DNA of 53,338 bases from GCA-2737665 sp044344795 (GTDB lineage: Bacteria; Bacteroidota; Bacteroidia; Palsa-965), in assembly GCA_044344795.1 (NCBI GenBank), contig JBIJCF010000019.1:1-53338 (forward strand), given 5' to 3'. The notes beneath the pieces were generated by a model. It saw only the letters and a program-made list of their open reading frames with translations, did not search any database and was not told the DNA's origin. The position numbers and the translations under genes were made by a program. Positions 33,880 to 43,419 of the stretch are shown piece after piece. Position 1 is the first letter of the stretch. The number at the start of each line of letters is the position of its first letter.

Positions 33880-35628
33880 ATGCTTATTATTCGTTGTGTA
33901 TTCGTTCTGACTATTGCACTTACTGCAGTTTCCTGTAGCAAGAAATCTGCTGCGTCAGGATCCGACACCACGGCGAATCGTCCGGGAGGAATTAGCGCGA
34001 AGGAAGCGGCCGAACAAGAACAATTTATTGATGGTTGCATTCAAAAGTCTCTTGGAAATTACAAGCAGGCACTTGATATTTTCGTTAGCGTGATCGACAA
34101 AAACCCCAACAACGGAGCTGCACAATACGAAGCTGCAGACTTATGCTATTTACTTAACGAACCCGATCGTGCACTTGTTTATAGCAAGGCAGCGGCTCGG
34201 CTACAACCTAATAATCGCTGGTTTCAATTACGTTATGCTGAAATGCTGGAAGCCAACGGACAATATGCAGGTGCAGCTGCGGTGTACAAAACAATGGGAC
34301 AGCAAGAGCTCGAGGATGTTGACCTACGATATCGTCAGGCACGCAGCTTGGTGAAGAACAACAGTCTTGGTGATGCGCTAAAAGTGTATGATATCATTGC
34401 ACAACAATTCGGATGGACGGACTCGTTGTGTGCATCAAAAATCGCAGTGTATAGAAAACAGGGGGATGTTGATGGCATCACAAATACATGGAAATCCATT
34501 TCAGCTGCCTATCCAAAAGATCAACGCTATCCATTAGCCTTAGCAAAACACTATGAAAGTATCGGTAATAATGAATTAGCGCAACAACAATACTTGATGG
34601 TTGCTGAATTAGATGCTACCGCGGCAGGGCCAAGACTTTTGCTGGCAACCGACAAACGTAAAACAGACCCCACGGCAGCATTTCAGATTGCAGTAAATGC
34701 ATTTCAGTTGGCCGGTCACGATACTGTCAAACACGAATATCTTTTTCGGCACTATCTGAACGACTCTACACTTCGTAATTGGACTAAAGTCGATCAGCAG
34801 GAAGTCGATTCGTTAACGCGAATCATGCTTCGCGTCAACAGCACTTCTGCACACGCTCATTTAGCGAGAGGGCATTACTTTTTTGCATTGAAGGAATATC
34901 CAAAAGCACGACCCTACGTTAAACAAACTATCGCTCTTGGAATGACTGGCTGGGACGTTTGGTTGATGTTGTTGCAAGCGAATAATGCAATGAACGACAA
35001 CACTTCGCAACAGCAGGACTCGGAACAAGCTTTGTCCCTGTACCCAACACAACCGGTTGCTTATCTGTACTCGGCACGAGCACTACGAATTAGCGGAAAG
35101 CACAAACAAGCCGTTTCAATTGCTGAAACAGGTATCGGTTTTGTGGTAAACGATTCAATGACTCAACTGGAACTACAAAAAGAGTTGTTCTTTTCTGCAT
35201 TAGGCGCAGAACAATTTGCACAGTCCGATAAACAGGCTGAATCATTACTTGCGGGTAATACAAAACTTAATGATGTAAAGTTTGCTTACGCTTGGTCTTT
35301 GCAGCAGCGCAATATCCTGTTGGTTAAAGCAACCACATACACGAATCAGCTTTTACAGGAAGAACCCGACAACGCAGACTACATCGTACTTGCCGGACGA
35401 ATCAAATACCGCAACGCGGAATTTGATGCTGCTATTCAACAGGCAGATAAAGCGTTGTCAAAAAGTTCCAATCATCCGCCGGCTTTGGAACTGAAGGGCG
35501 ATTGCTACTACCGAAAAAATCAACCTGATAAAGCGCTAGCGGAATGGGAAAAATCACAAGCTGCGGGAAATAATTCGGTTCAACTTCAACGCAAGATCAG
35601 CACCGGAACATTACTGTCTAATGAATAA
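33880..35628 (+). CDS. TPR-repeat lipoprotein
   Basis: 582 residues. Lipoprotein signal with lipobox AVSC (MLIIRCVFVLTIALTAVSCS), then KKSAAS. Most of the chain is tetratricopeptide repeats: GNYKQALDIFVSVIDKNPNN, AALQPNN-type turns, and Ala/Tyr/Leu at TPR positions through about residue 570. TPRs are protein-docking scaffolds. It lies in the conserved order nucleotidyltransferase - TPR - DUF4292 - EnvC-like, 5 bp after the previous gene, and overlaps the next by 8 bp. I infer an envelope assembly role; no partner is known. Confidence 0.87.
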   Translation: MLIIRCVFVLTIALTAVSCSKKSAASGSDTTANRPGGISAKEAAEQEQFIDGCIQKSLGNYKQALDIFVSVIDKNPNNGAAQYEAADLCYLLNEPDRALVYSKAAARLQPNNRWFQLRYAEMLEANGQYAGAAAVYKTMGQQELEDVDLRYRQARSLVKNNSLGDALKVYDIIAQQFGWTDSLCASKIAVYRKQGDVDGITNTWKSISAAYPKDQRYPLALAKHYESIGNNELAQQQYLMVAELDATAAGPRLLLATDKRKTDPTAAFQIAVNAFQLAGHDTVKHEYLFRHYLNDSTLRNWTKVDQQEVDSLTRIMLRVNSTSAHAHLARGHYFFALKEYPKARPYVKQTIALGMTGWDVWLMLLQANNAMNDNTSQQQDSEQALSLYPTQPVAYLYSARALRISGKHKQAVSIAETGIGFVVNDSMTQLELQKELFFSALGAEQFAQSDKQAESLLAGNTKLNDVKFAYAWSLQQRNILLVKATTYTNQLLQEEPDNADYIVLAGRIKYRNAEFDAAIQQADKALSKSSNHPPALELKGDCYYRKNQPDKALAEWEKSQAAGNNSVQLQRKISTGTLLSNE

Positions 35629-36496
35629 TACATTGATACGACATATTCTTCTTTTTCTGATCGTAATCGCGGTTACGAGTTCTACTTCGTGCCGCAACAG
35701 GAAAAAGATTCAGGAGCCGAAACCTCCGACAACAAATTGTAAACTTACACCTCGTGCGCCACGAAATCTTGTTAATGATATGCGCAAGAGTGAATTTAAA
35801 TTCGACTGGTTGTCTGCACGACTAAATTGCCAAGCGAAAGACGACAGTACGAATCCCATCAGTTTCGATGTCGCTCTCCGCATGCGTTACGACAGCATCA
35901 TTTGGATGAATGTAATGGATCCGGTTATCGGGATTAAAGCTGCACGCGTACTTATTACCAAAGATTCCGTGTTCTTTGTCAACTACCTGGACAACTCCTG
36001 CTTCTCCGGCGATTTTACTTATCTCAGCCAAATGCTCGGCACAGAGGTTGACTTTGACATGATGCAATCATTACTTGTGGGCAATAGCGTTTCGTTTTAC
36101 GATGAAGATGATAAACTGCGTTCATCTGTCAACTTCACAGATTGCCGATTTGTTTTAAGCACCGTTAGAAAACGAAAACTCAAAAAGGTTTTGGAAGGAC
36201 AAAAGCCTATATCAGAACCTATTCAAACAATAACATTAGCTCCTGAGACGTTTAAAATATTAAGCATCTTGTTTTTGGATGAACAGAACCGAACATTTAC
36301 AGCTGAATATTCCGGGTTTGACACCGGTGATTCATTAGCGCTTCCGCATCAGGCCAACTTCTATGCGAAGGGCTTACAGAAGTCTGCAACGCTTATCATG
36401 TCGTATAAAAAAATTCAGATTAATCAGGTTCAACAATTTCCATTCTCTCTGCCAGATGACTGCACTCCGATCAATACTAACAAGCAAGGCAAGTAG
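35621..36496 (+). CDS. DUF4292-family lipoprotein
   Basis: 291 residues. Signal with lipobox STSC (MNNTLIRHILLFLIVIAVTS, then STSCRNRKK). Then a beta-rich domain with the DUF4292 pattern (MRKSEFKFDWLSARLNCQAK ... SFDVALRMRYDSIIWMNVMD ... GIKAARVLITKDSVFFVNYL). This family is restricted to Bacteroidota, and a LolA/LolB-like beta fold has been suggested for it, so lipid or lipoprotein handling in the periplasm is plausible but unproven. It overlaps the TPR gene by 8 bp and the EnvC-like gene by 41 bp, so translation is coupled. Confidence 0.82.
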   Translation: MNNTLIRHILLFLIVIAVTSSTSCRNRKKIQEPKPPTTNCKLTPRAPRNLVNDMRKSEFKFDWLSARLNCQAKDDSTNPISFDVALRMRYDSIIWMNVMDPVIGIKAARVLITKDSVFFVNYLDNSCFSGDFTYLSQMLGTEVDFDMMQSLLVGNSVSFYDEDDKLRSSVNFTDCRFVLSTVRKRKLKKVLEGQKPISEPIQTITLAPETFKILSILFLDEQNRTFTAEYSGFDTGDSLALPHQANFYAKGLQKSATLIMSYKKIQINQVQQFPFSLPDDCTPINTNKQGK

Positions 36497-37835
36497 TATT
36501 CTTGTACTCGTAATGCTGATCACTGCAATTGCAGTGCCTGTTGCGCTTGCTCAGTCGAAGAAGAAACCGACCAAAAAAACAGCTCCTGTTAAAGACAAAA
36601 AAACGCTCGAAAACCAGAAGAAAAATCTGGCTGCTGAAATTGCTGAGACAGATAAACTCTTAAAAGAAACTCGACGCAACAAAACGTTATCGTTAACGCA
36701 ATTAGCTGTTATTAATAAAAAGATTGAAACTCGCGAGCAATTAATCAATACCATTAACCGTGAGATTACATCTCTGGATAGTAATATCACCAGCATTAAT
36801 ACGTCTATCGCATCATTACAAGCAGATCTGGAAGTATTAAAAGGCAACTACGCCCAAATGATTGTATTTGCTTACAAAAATCGCAATCCTTTTCAGCGCA
36901 TGATGTTTCTTTTCGCAGCGTCTGATATCAATCAATCATACCGGCGCATGAAATATTTGCAGCAAATCAGTGAGTCGCGCCGATTGCAAGCCGACAAAAT
37001 CAGTGAACAACATCAGGCTCTGAATGAAGAAGTACGCGCGCTTGAAACACAGAAGAACGAGAAAAAAATGTTGCTCGGCGAACAAGAAAGCGAACGCGTA
37101 ACACTGGCTCAGGAAAAAGATGAAAAGGATAAAACATATCGTGAGTTGCAAACAAAAGAACAGCAACTAAAAAGCGATTTGGCAAAAAAGAAACAGCAAA
37201 AAGCTGATATCGATCTGGCTATTCAGCGTTTGATTGCTGCAGAAGCTAAACGTGCTGCGGATAAAGCCGCAGAAGAAGAACGTAAACGCAACAAGCCTAA
37301 AAATCCAACGACGACTACATCTATCGGGAAGCCGGAAGGCAACAAGCCCGCCGACAAACCGGGAACAGCTCCGCCAAAAATTGAGTTAACTCCGGAAGCC
37401 AAAACTTTGGGAAATAGCTTTGCCGGCAACAAAGGTTCATTGCCGTGGCCTGTTTCACAAGGAACAATTACGGAACGATTCGGTAAACATCCTCATCCTG
37501 TGTTAAGCGGAGTTTATACGCAAAACAATGGTGTCAATATTGCTACAACATCATCTACTCCTGCGCGTGCCATTTTTGAAGGTGAAGTAACCGGCATAAC
37601 GAACATTCCCGGAGCAGGCTGGTTAGTGATCGTGCGCCATGGTGAGTATTTGTCTGTGTATGCCAATCTGGAAGAAGTATTTGTGAAACAAGGCGACAAA
37701 GTGAAAGTGAAACAGAACATCGGGAAAGTAACAACCAACGAAGAAAATGGAGAAACCGAGTTACACTTTGAAGTATGGATGAGTGGAGTTGGAAAGATGA
37801 ATCCTGAAGATTGGCTGATTAAAACAGCGCGTTAA
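36456..37835 (+). CDS. Murein hydrolase activator EnvC-like protein (degenerate M23)
   Basis: 459 residues from the ATG at 36456 (MTALRSILTSKASSILVLVM, signal peptide ending ALAQ). Residues about 40-290 form a long coiled coil (KTLENQKKNLAAEIAETDKL ... ). The C-terminal domain, about 345-455, is M23/LytM-like (GSLPWPVSQGTITERFGKHP ... GWLVIVRHGEYLSVYANLEE). The zinc site is broken: the HxxxD position reads NNGVN and the Y-A-H-L position reads YANL, while LHFEVW keeps its His. EnvC-type proteins do not cut murein but activate amidases. I infer an activator for cell division or separation. Position after DUF4292 is conserved in the phylum. Confidence 0.88.
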   Translation: MTALRSILTSKASSILVLVMLITAIAVPVALAQSKKKPTKKTAPVKDKKTLENQKKNLAAEIAETDKLLKETRRNKTLSLTQLAVINKKIETREQLINTINREITSLDSNITSINTSIASLQADLEVLKGNYAQMIVFAYKNRNPFQRMMFLFAASDINQSYRRMKYLQQISESRRLQADKISEQHQALNEEVRALETQKNEKKMLLGEQESERVTLAQEKDEKDKTYRELQTKEQQLKSDLAKKKQQKADIDLAIQRLIAAEAKRAADKAAEEERKRNKPKNPTTTTSIGKPEGNKPADKPGTAPPKIELTPEAKTLGNSFAGNKGSLPWPVSQGTITERFGKHPHPVLSGVYTQNNGVNIATTSSTPARAIFEGEVTGITNIPGAGWLVIVRHGEYLSVYANLEEVFVKQGDKVKVKQNIGKVTTNEENGETELHFEVWMSGVGKMNPEDWLIKTAR

Positions 37836-37847
37836 AAGTACACTTCC

Positions 37848-38348
37848 ATGAAAACGTTGTGGTTGATTCGTCATGCCAAATCTTCTTGGGCAGACGCAGA
37901 ACAAGCCGACATTGAACGTCCGCTCAACGAACGCGGATATCAGGATTTACGTTTTATGCCGGAAAGAATGTCGTCGGCAGGCGTGCCTTTGCCGGAAATA
38001 TTTATTTCCAGCCCTGCTATACGTGCGTATTCTACTGCGCTTATTTATGCACAACATCTTCGTTATCCTGCGGAAAAAATTGTGTTGCGCGACTCTTTGT
38101 ATGAATCCTCTGTTTTCGATTATCTGGAAGTGATTGCAGGAATTGAGCAACAATTTGACTCTGCTGTCGTTTTCGGACATAATCCCGTGTTGACACAGCT
38201 CATCAACCGCATTAGCAATGCAACTCTTGACAATCTGCCAACCTGCGGAATTGCAGGAATTGCCTTCAAAACCAACTCCTGGACGGATGTGCTGGATGGG
38301 GAAGGTGTCATTCGCTATTTCGACTTCCCAAAAAATCCGGCAACCTGA
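37848..38348 (+). CDS. sixA: Phosphohistidine phosphatase SixA-like
   Basis: 166 residues. Histidine phosphatase superfamily, SixA branch: the RHAKSSWAD motif near residue 8 supplies the phosphate-accepting His, the R-L-N-x-R-G segment appears as RPLNERGYQD, and the second catalytic His is in VFGHNPVL. SixA dephosphorylates phospho-His, in enterics that of the PTS-related protein NPr. The physiological substrate here is unknown. It lies 12 bp after the EnvC-like gene and 72 bp before ppk1. The symbol is given for the family. Confidence 0.85.
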   Translation: MKTLWLIRHAKSSWADAEQADIERPLNERGYQDLRFMPERMSSAGVPLPEIFISSPAIRAYSTALIYAQHLRYPAEKIVLRDSLYESSVFDYLEVIAGIEQQFDSAVVFGHNPVLTQLINRISNATLDNLPTCGIAGIAFKTNSWTDVLDGEGVIRYFDFPKNPAT

Positions 38349-38393
38349 TTCGTTAAACAATCGTTAAGAAAGCGCAACAGTGCCCATTAACGT

Positions 38394-38401
38394 TATTTTT
38401 G
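38394..38401 (+). promoter_or_regulatory. Putative -7 element (TATTTTTG) upstream of ppk1
   Basis: Perfect TAnnTTTG match ending 18 nt before the ATG at 38420. No clear -33 box. Confidence 0.4.
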
Positions 38402-38419
38402 CGTAAATCGTTATGCCCT

Positions 38420-40519
38420 ATGGCCAAAAAGAAAAAGCAATCTCCACTTGTTAACCGTGATTTAAGCTGGCTATCGTTTAACGATCGTGTTCTACAGGAA
38501 GCAGAAGATGCCAGGAACCCACTAATTGAACGGTTGCGTTTTCTTGGCATCTATTCAAATAATCGAGACGAGTTTTTTCGTGTGCGCGTTGCAACGATAC
38601 GACGTGTAGCGAATTTGGGCAAAAAAGGAGAGCATGTTTTAGGTGAAGCTCCACAGGATTTGTTGAATGAAATTCAACGACGTTACCTCGCTGCTTCAAG
38701 ACGCTTTGATTCGATCTATAAAAACATCATCGCAGAACTCGAAGATCATCATATTCACATTATCGATGAATCGCAATTAGATGCCGCGCAAGGATTGTGG
38801 GTTAAAAATTTTTTTGACGAACAAGTGTTGCCGAATTTATTCCCGATTATGTTAGACACGGCACCATCGTTCCCGTATTTGAAAGACAAATCCATATATC
38901 TCTGTATTCAATTACTGCGTGTTGATCCAACCAAGAAAAATCGCTTTGCATTGATGTAGGTTCCTACTGAGCAACTATCGCGATTCGTGGTTCTGCCATC
39001 TAAAGGAAAAGAGTTGTACGTGATGTTGCTGGATGATGTCATCCGCTATTGCTTGTCGCACATCTTCCCTACGCACGAATATCGCAAAGCCTCCGCTTAT
39101 ACAATCAAACTCACGCGCGATGCTGAATTGGATATTGATCACGATTTGTCGAAAAGCTTTCTGGAGAAAATTTCCGGTGGAGTAAAAAAGCGCGGCAAAG
39201 GAATGCCCGTGAGATTTGTTTATGATAAGAACATGCCTCAGGATCTTCTGCAATTCTTGTTGCGCAAATTAAAGGTCATTAACAAAGACAACATTATACC
39301 GGGATCGCGCTATCACAACTTCAAAGATTTTATTTCTTTCCCGCACTTGGGTCATACAGAATTAGTGTGGCCGGCTGCACCTGCACAAGATCATCCTGCC
39401 TTCAGTTCCGACCGAAGCATGTTTAGCGTATTGCAGGATCGCGATGTGATTTTGCACTTTCCATATCAGTCGTTTCATCACATCATCGATTTGTTGCGCG
39501 AAGCATCAATTGATCCTAAAGTAAAGAAAATTCAAATTTCACTTTACCGGGTTGCACGCAACTCCAACATTGTTAACGCATTGATCAACGCGCTGAAAAA
39601 CGGAAAAGAAGTTGTTGCGGTGGTAGAATTGCAGGCGCGATTTGATGAAGAGAACAACATCTATTGGTCCAATCGTTTGCAGGAAGAAGGCGCTAAGGTT
39701 ATCTACGGGGTTCCCGGATTGAAAGTCCACTCTAAGTTGTTCATGATCACACGTCGTGAAGAAAATAAGTTGGTGAATTATGTTCACGTGGGCTCCGGAA
39801 ACATGAACGAGAGCACCGCAAAAATTTACACCGACAAATCACTGCTCACGCAAGATCCGCGCATTACAGAAGAGGTTGCACGTGTTTTCGAATTTTATAA
39901 TGACAATCTGAAACCCGGAAACTACAAGCATTTACTGGTGTCACCATTTAACATGCGCAAGAAATTGATTACGTTTATCGACAACGAAATTGATTTTGCC
40001 AAAAAAGGGAAGCCGGCAAAAATGTGGTTGAAAATGAACAACCTGGTTGATCCTGAAATGATCCACAAGCTTTACGCTGCGTCGCAAGCCGGTGTGCAAA
40101 TCAAACTTATCGTGCGTGGAATCTGTTCGTTGGTTCCGGGAATCAAAGGATTTTCAGAAAACATTGAAGCCATAAGCATTGTTGGTCGTTATCTGGAGCA
40201 CAGTCGTGTGTTCATATTTCACAACAACGGCGATGAGAAGTATTTCATATCTTCGGCAGACTGGATGAGCAGAAATTTGGATACGCGATCAGAGGTTGCG
40301 GTTCCTATTTATGATCCACAGAGTCAGCGTGAATTAAAAGAGTTGCTAGAACTTCAGTTGAAGGATAACGTTAAAGCGCGTCATGCCGGAGGAACGCATG
40401 AAAATGATTACGTTAAAAAACCCGGAAAACCGATGATAGCGCAACAAGTAATTCGCGGATGGCTCGCTAAACAAGATGTAACGCCGCCGAAGAAAAAAGT
40501 TGAAATTCGCCGCAATTGA
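38420..40519 (+). pseudogene. ppk1: Polyphosphate kinase 1 interrupted by one in-frame amber codon
   Basis: Starts at ATG 38420 (MAKKKKQSPLVNRDLSWLSF, the conserved N-terminal PPK1 signature). After 179 codons the frame meets TAG at 38957-38959, then continues open in the same frame for 520 codons. The text across it reads FALM-stop-VPTEQLSRFVVLPSKG, matching the family with one residue, probably Glu, replaced. The downstream part is complete: FPYQSFHHIIDLLREA, KVHSKLFMITRR with the phosphate-accepting His, HVGSGNMNESTAKIYTD and EHSRVFIFHNNGD, ending at 40519. So there is one nonsense substitution, with no frameshift. Possible outcomes: loss of function, restart at GTG 38987 or a later ATG, readthrough, or an assembly error. 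Neighbouring ppx is intact and overlaps by 20 bp. PPK1 makes polyphosphate from ATP (EC 2.7.4.1). Confidence 0.85.
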
Positions 40520-41408
40520 TATAGGATCCAACGCCATGCGCTTGCTGTTCGGCAATGTGTATGACTCGCCCACGGGCCCCATTTTCAAAAAAGCTGATCT
40601 CGTCCGAATTCCTATACGTTTGGGAGAAGATGCATTCTTGCACAAAAAAATTTCTGAAGAAAAAATTGAGAAGTTTATTCTCGCGATGCGCGCGTATAAA
40701 AATCTGATCGACTTCTATCAGGTAGAAGATTTCAAGGCTTGCGCTACAAGTGCGATGCGTGAAGCGAAAAACGGAAAGGAAGTCGTAGATCGTGTTTTTA
40801 AAGAAACCGGGATACAGATTGAAATTATTGACGGTAAGAAAGAAGCAGAGATCATTTACTCCAATCACGTCGCAGAGTCCATGGATCCCGCCTCCAACTA
40901 CTTGTACATTGATGTAGGCGGCGGCAGCACAGAGCTCACGATATTTTCCAAGAATCAACCCGCTGTTTCAAAAAGCTTCAATATTGGAACGATACGTTTA
41001 TTAAATGAACTCGTTACCAAAGAACAGTGGAATGACTTCAAAGAATGGATCAAGCGGGAAGCTGCACCTTTTCACCCTTTGCAGGCAATTGGTTCCGGTG
41101 GCAACATCAACAAAATTTTTAAGATGTCGCGCAAAAAACAGAACCGACCCTTGTCTTATGCAAAGCTCAAAGAAATGCACGAGTTTCTTGAAGCATTTAC
41201 ATTACAAGAACGTATCGAAATTCTCGGATTAAATCCTGATCGTGCGGATGTAATTCTTCCTGCAGGCAGAATCTTTCTAACCGTGATGAAGAACGCCAAT
41301 ATCGATCGGATTTATGTCCCACAAATTGGCATGGCCGATGGTCTCATTCATTTGTTATATGAAAATTACATGGCGCGTAACGCCAAAGGTTTATCGTTTA
41401 GCGAATAA
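40500..41408 (+). CDS. ppx: Exopolyphosphatase/Ppx-GppA-family phosphatase
   Basis: 302 residues from a TTG at 40500, inside the last 20 bp of ppk1. ASKHA fold: phosphate-binding loop AAIDIGSNAMRLLF (residues 4-17), the second motif YIDVGGGSTELTIF and the conserved ATSAMREAKNG. The family hydrolyses polyphosphate to phosphate or pppGpp to ppGpp (EC 3.6.1.11/3.6.1.40). It is about 300 residues, the two-domain form without the C-terminal HD domain of longer Ppx/GppA. Gene order ppk-ppx is classical. The TTG start and overlap imply translational coupling, so the amber codon upstream could also affect ppx expression (polarity). Confidence 0.92.
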   Translation: MKFAAIDIGSNAMRLLFGNVYDSPTGPIFKKADLVRIPIRLGEDAFLHKKISEEKIEKFILAMRAYKNLIDFYQVEDFKACATSAMREAKNGKEVVDRVFKETGIQIEIIDGKKEAEIIYSNHVAESMDPASNYLYIDVGGGSTELTIFSKNQPAVSKSFNIGTIRLLNELVTKEQWNDFKEWIKREAAPFHPLQAIGSGGNINKIFKMSRKKQNRPLSYAKLKEMHEFLEAFTLQERIEILGLNPDRADVILPAGRIFLTVMKNANIDRIYVPQIGMADGLIHLLYENYMARNAKGLSFSE

Positions 41409-41411
41409 ATC

Positions 41412-42170
41412 ATGAAACGTATTCCTGCTATTGTATTTGGAATTTATGCTGCGCTGGTATTTATCATCACGCTACTTATCAGCAGCACTGCCTATGCGTT
41501 GGTGTTTCTGTTCGCTTCTAAAAAATCTGCTCCGCATATTGCACACAAAGGCATTTCCCGCCCTTGGGCAAAAACGCTACAAATATTATTTTTTTCTCCG
41601 ATGAAAGTCAAAAACCGTCATCTGATTGATCGCAACACCACCTACGTTTTTATCGCTAATCACCAATCGCAATTGGACATTCCGTTCTTTGCGGTGTCAT
41701 GTGCCAACACGTTTCGTTTTCTTGCAAAAGCAGAGTTGACCAAGCTACCGTTCATGGGATTTATCATACGCAACTTGTACATCGCTGTTGATCGCAAAGA
41801 CCGAGCAGATCGTCATCGCAGTCTGGAAATTATGAAGGCTTCTCTGGATGAAAACATCTCCGTGTTTTTATGTCCGGAAGGCACGCGAAACAAACACGAG
41901 GATCCTCCTTTACTAGATTTCAAGGACGGTGCGTTCCGTCTGGCGGTGCTTACAGGAACACCCATTGCTCCATTAACGATTCTTAATACCGGACGAAGAC
42001 TATCTCCTTTGCACCCTGTTGCATTTTATCCCGGCGCCTTATATGGAATATGGGACGAGCCCATTTCTACCGCAGGTTTAACCATTAGCGACATCCCCGC
42101 GCTGAAAGAGCAAGTGCGGGCAAAAATGATCAAACGATTGCAGGAATTCCGAAAACGAAACGTGCATTAA
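41412..42170 (+). CDS. plsC: 1-acyl-sn-glycerol-3-phosphate acyltransferase
   Basis: 252 residues. PlsC family: acylates lysophosphatidate at the sn-2 position (EC 2.3.1.51). N-terminal hydrophobic helix (IVFGIYAALVFIITLLISST), the catalytic motif NHQSQLD (H-x4-D), the FLAKAELTKLPFMGFIIR segment and the EGTR motif (FLCPEGTRNK). Starts 3 nt after the ppx stop, so it is probably the last gene of the sixA/ppk/ppx run. A second, shorter PlsC-type gene lies at 43576. Residues end in KKRLQEFRKRNVH-type basic tail. Confidence 0.9.
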   Translation: MKRIPAIVFGIYAALVFIITLLISSTAYALVFLFASKKSAPHIAHKGISRPWAKTLQILFFSPMKVKNRHLIDRNTTYVFIANHQSQLDIPFFAVSCANTFRFLAKAELTKLPFMGFIIRNLYIAVDRKDRADRHRSLEIMKASLDENISVFLCPEGTRNKHEDPPLLDFKDGAFRLAVLTGTPIAPLTILNTGRRLSPLHPVAFYPGALYGIWDEPISTAGLTISDIPALKEQVRAKMIKRLQEFRKRNVH

Positions 42171-42266
42171 AAGACTTACGATTCAGCGCCTCAACGGCCG
42201 ATGGTCTGTATTTATAAAAAGTTTTTTCTTAACTATATTCGCAGTAGGTTCATCGTATAATCATTA

Positions 42267-42275
42267 CCCCCCCCC
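42267..42275 (+). repeat. Poly-C (9) tract upstream of a T9SS gene
   Basis: Nine C at 42267-42275, about 70 bp before the start codon of the propeller gene. In an AT-leaning interval this is unusual; length change could alter promoter spacing. The rest of 42171-42344 shows no gene or convincing hairpin. Confidence 0.4.
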
Positions 42276-42344
42276 AAAGCACAAGCGGGCCATAACACCG
42301 TTTTTAAATCAATGGAACCCATACAACACTGTAAATAAAAACAC

Positions 42345-43400
42345 ATGAAAGTCACTTCCCTGTCTCTATTAATTTCTTTGGTAGTCGTTCAATTAAATGC
42401 GCAATCTTTTAGCAGTCCGGAAAGTGTGGAATATGATGGCGTTCACAACCGATGGATTGTTGGGCAAAACGGAGCAAATCGTGTTGATATTTATAGTCCA
42501 CAGTCGAACACCTTAACGTCATTTGGCACAACAATTACCAGCGGACCACACGGCATTGAGGTGTTGGACACAGTGGCCTATGTGTGCGACGGCAGTCGTG
42601 TGCGCGGCTACGGATTAGCTACAGGAAATCAAGTTTTTAATTTAAACTTGAGTGCGTCATTTCTTAACGGAATTACCTCAGATGGTGGACACTTTTTGTT
42701 TGTGACAGATTTCACTGCGAAGAAAATTTATCGCGTGGATGTATTAGCCAGCACCTTCAATCAGATGGCGACAACAGTGAAAACTCCTAACGGCATTTAT
42801 TATGATGGCGCAAACAATCGTTGTGTTTTTGTAACATGGGGAACTTCTGCTGCTATTCAGGCTATGAGTTTAGCAGACTCCACCATAAGCACATTGTACA
42901 CTACGTCACAATCCAACATCGACGGCATCACCAGAGATAACGCCGGTTATTGGTATTATACTGCATGGAGTAATAATTCACTCATGCGCATCGACCCAAA
43001 CTTCAGCTCGGCTCCAATCGCAGTTTTAACAGGACTCAGCAACCCTGCAGACATCGACATCAATGCGGCGGGAGATTCGATAGGCATACCAAATTCAGGC
43101 AACGCGAGCAATGTTGTTTTTTACACGAACATTACAACGGGCATGTCAACTGTTGCCGGAGCGCAATTACACTTATTTCCAAATCCTGCACGCGATGTGA
43201 TCAATTTGTTTTTGGACGTTGAAACACCGGGCGGAACCGTTGAAGTACGCGATATCGCAGGCCGCTTGATACACACACAAACACTCACGACGAACACATT
43301 GCAAATTAATTGTGCTGCATGGATTCCGGGCTCGTATTTTATTTCGATGCTTGATGCGGAAGGCAATCCGATGGTGCGAAAGCAATTTAATAAGTTGTAG
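42345..43400 (+). CDS. Secreted beta-propeller protein with T9SS type A sorting domain
   Basis: 351 residues. Signal peptide MKVTSLSLLISLVVVQLNAQ. Residues 20-265 resemble an NHL/SMP-30-like six-bladed propeller (FSSPESVEYDGVHNRWIVGQ, GPHGIEVLDTVAYVCDGSRV, TPNGIYYDGANNRCVFVTWG, SNIDGITRDNAGYWYYTAWS, LSNPADIDINAAGDSIGIPN), one strand-turn per repeat with Asn/Asp-Gly turns. Residues 275-351 are a T9SS type A tail (LHLFPNPARDVINLFLDVET ... WIPGSYFISMLDAEG ... KQFNKL). I infer a surface-secreted lactonase-like or binding propeller. The enzymatic residues of SMP-30 lactonases cannot be assigned. Confidence 0.87.
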   Translation: MKVTSLSLLISLVVVQLNAQSFSSPESVEYDGVHNRWIVGQNGANRVDIYSPQSNTLTSFGTTITSGPHGIEVLDTVAYVCDGSRVRGYGLATGNQVFNLNLSASFLNGITSDGGHFLFVTDFTAKKIYRVDVLASTFNQMATTVKTPNGIYYDGANNRCVFVTWGTSAAIQAMSLADSTISTLYTTSQSNIDGITRDNAGYWYYTAWSNNSLMRIDPNFSSAPIAVLTGLSNPADIDINAAGDSIGIPNSGNASNVVFYTNITTGMSTVAGAQLHLFPNPARDVINLFLDVETPGGTVEVRDIAGRLIHTQTLTTNTLQINCAAWIPGSYFISMLDAEGNPMVRKQFNKL

Positions 43401-43419
43401 GAAAATAATAAGAGTGCAT

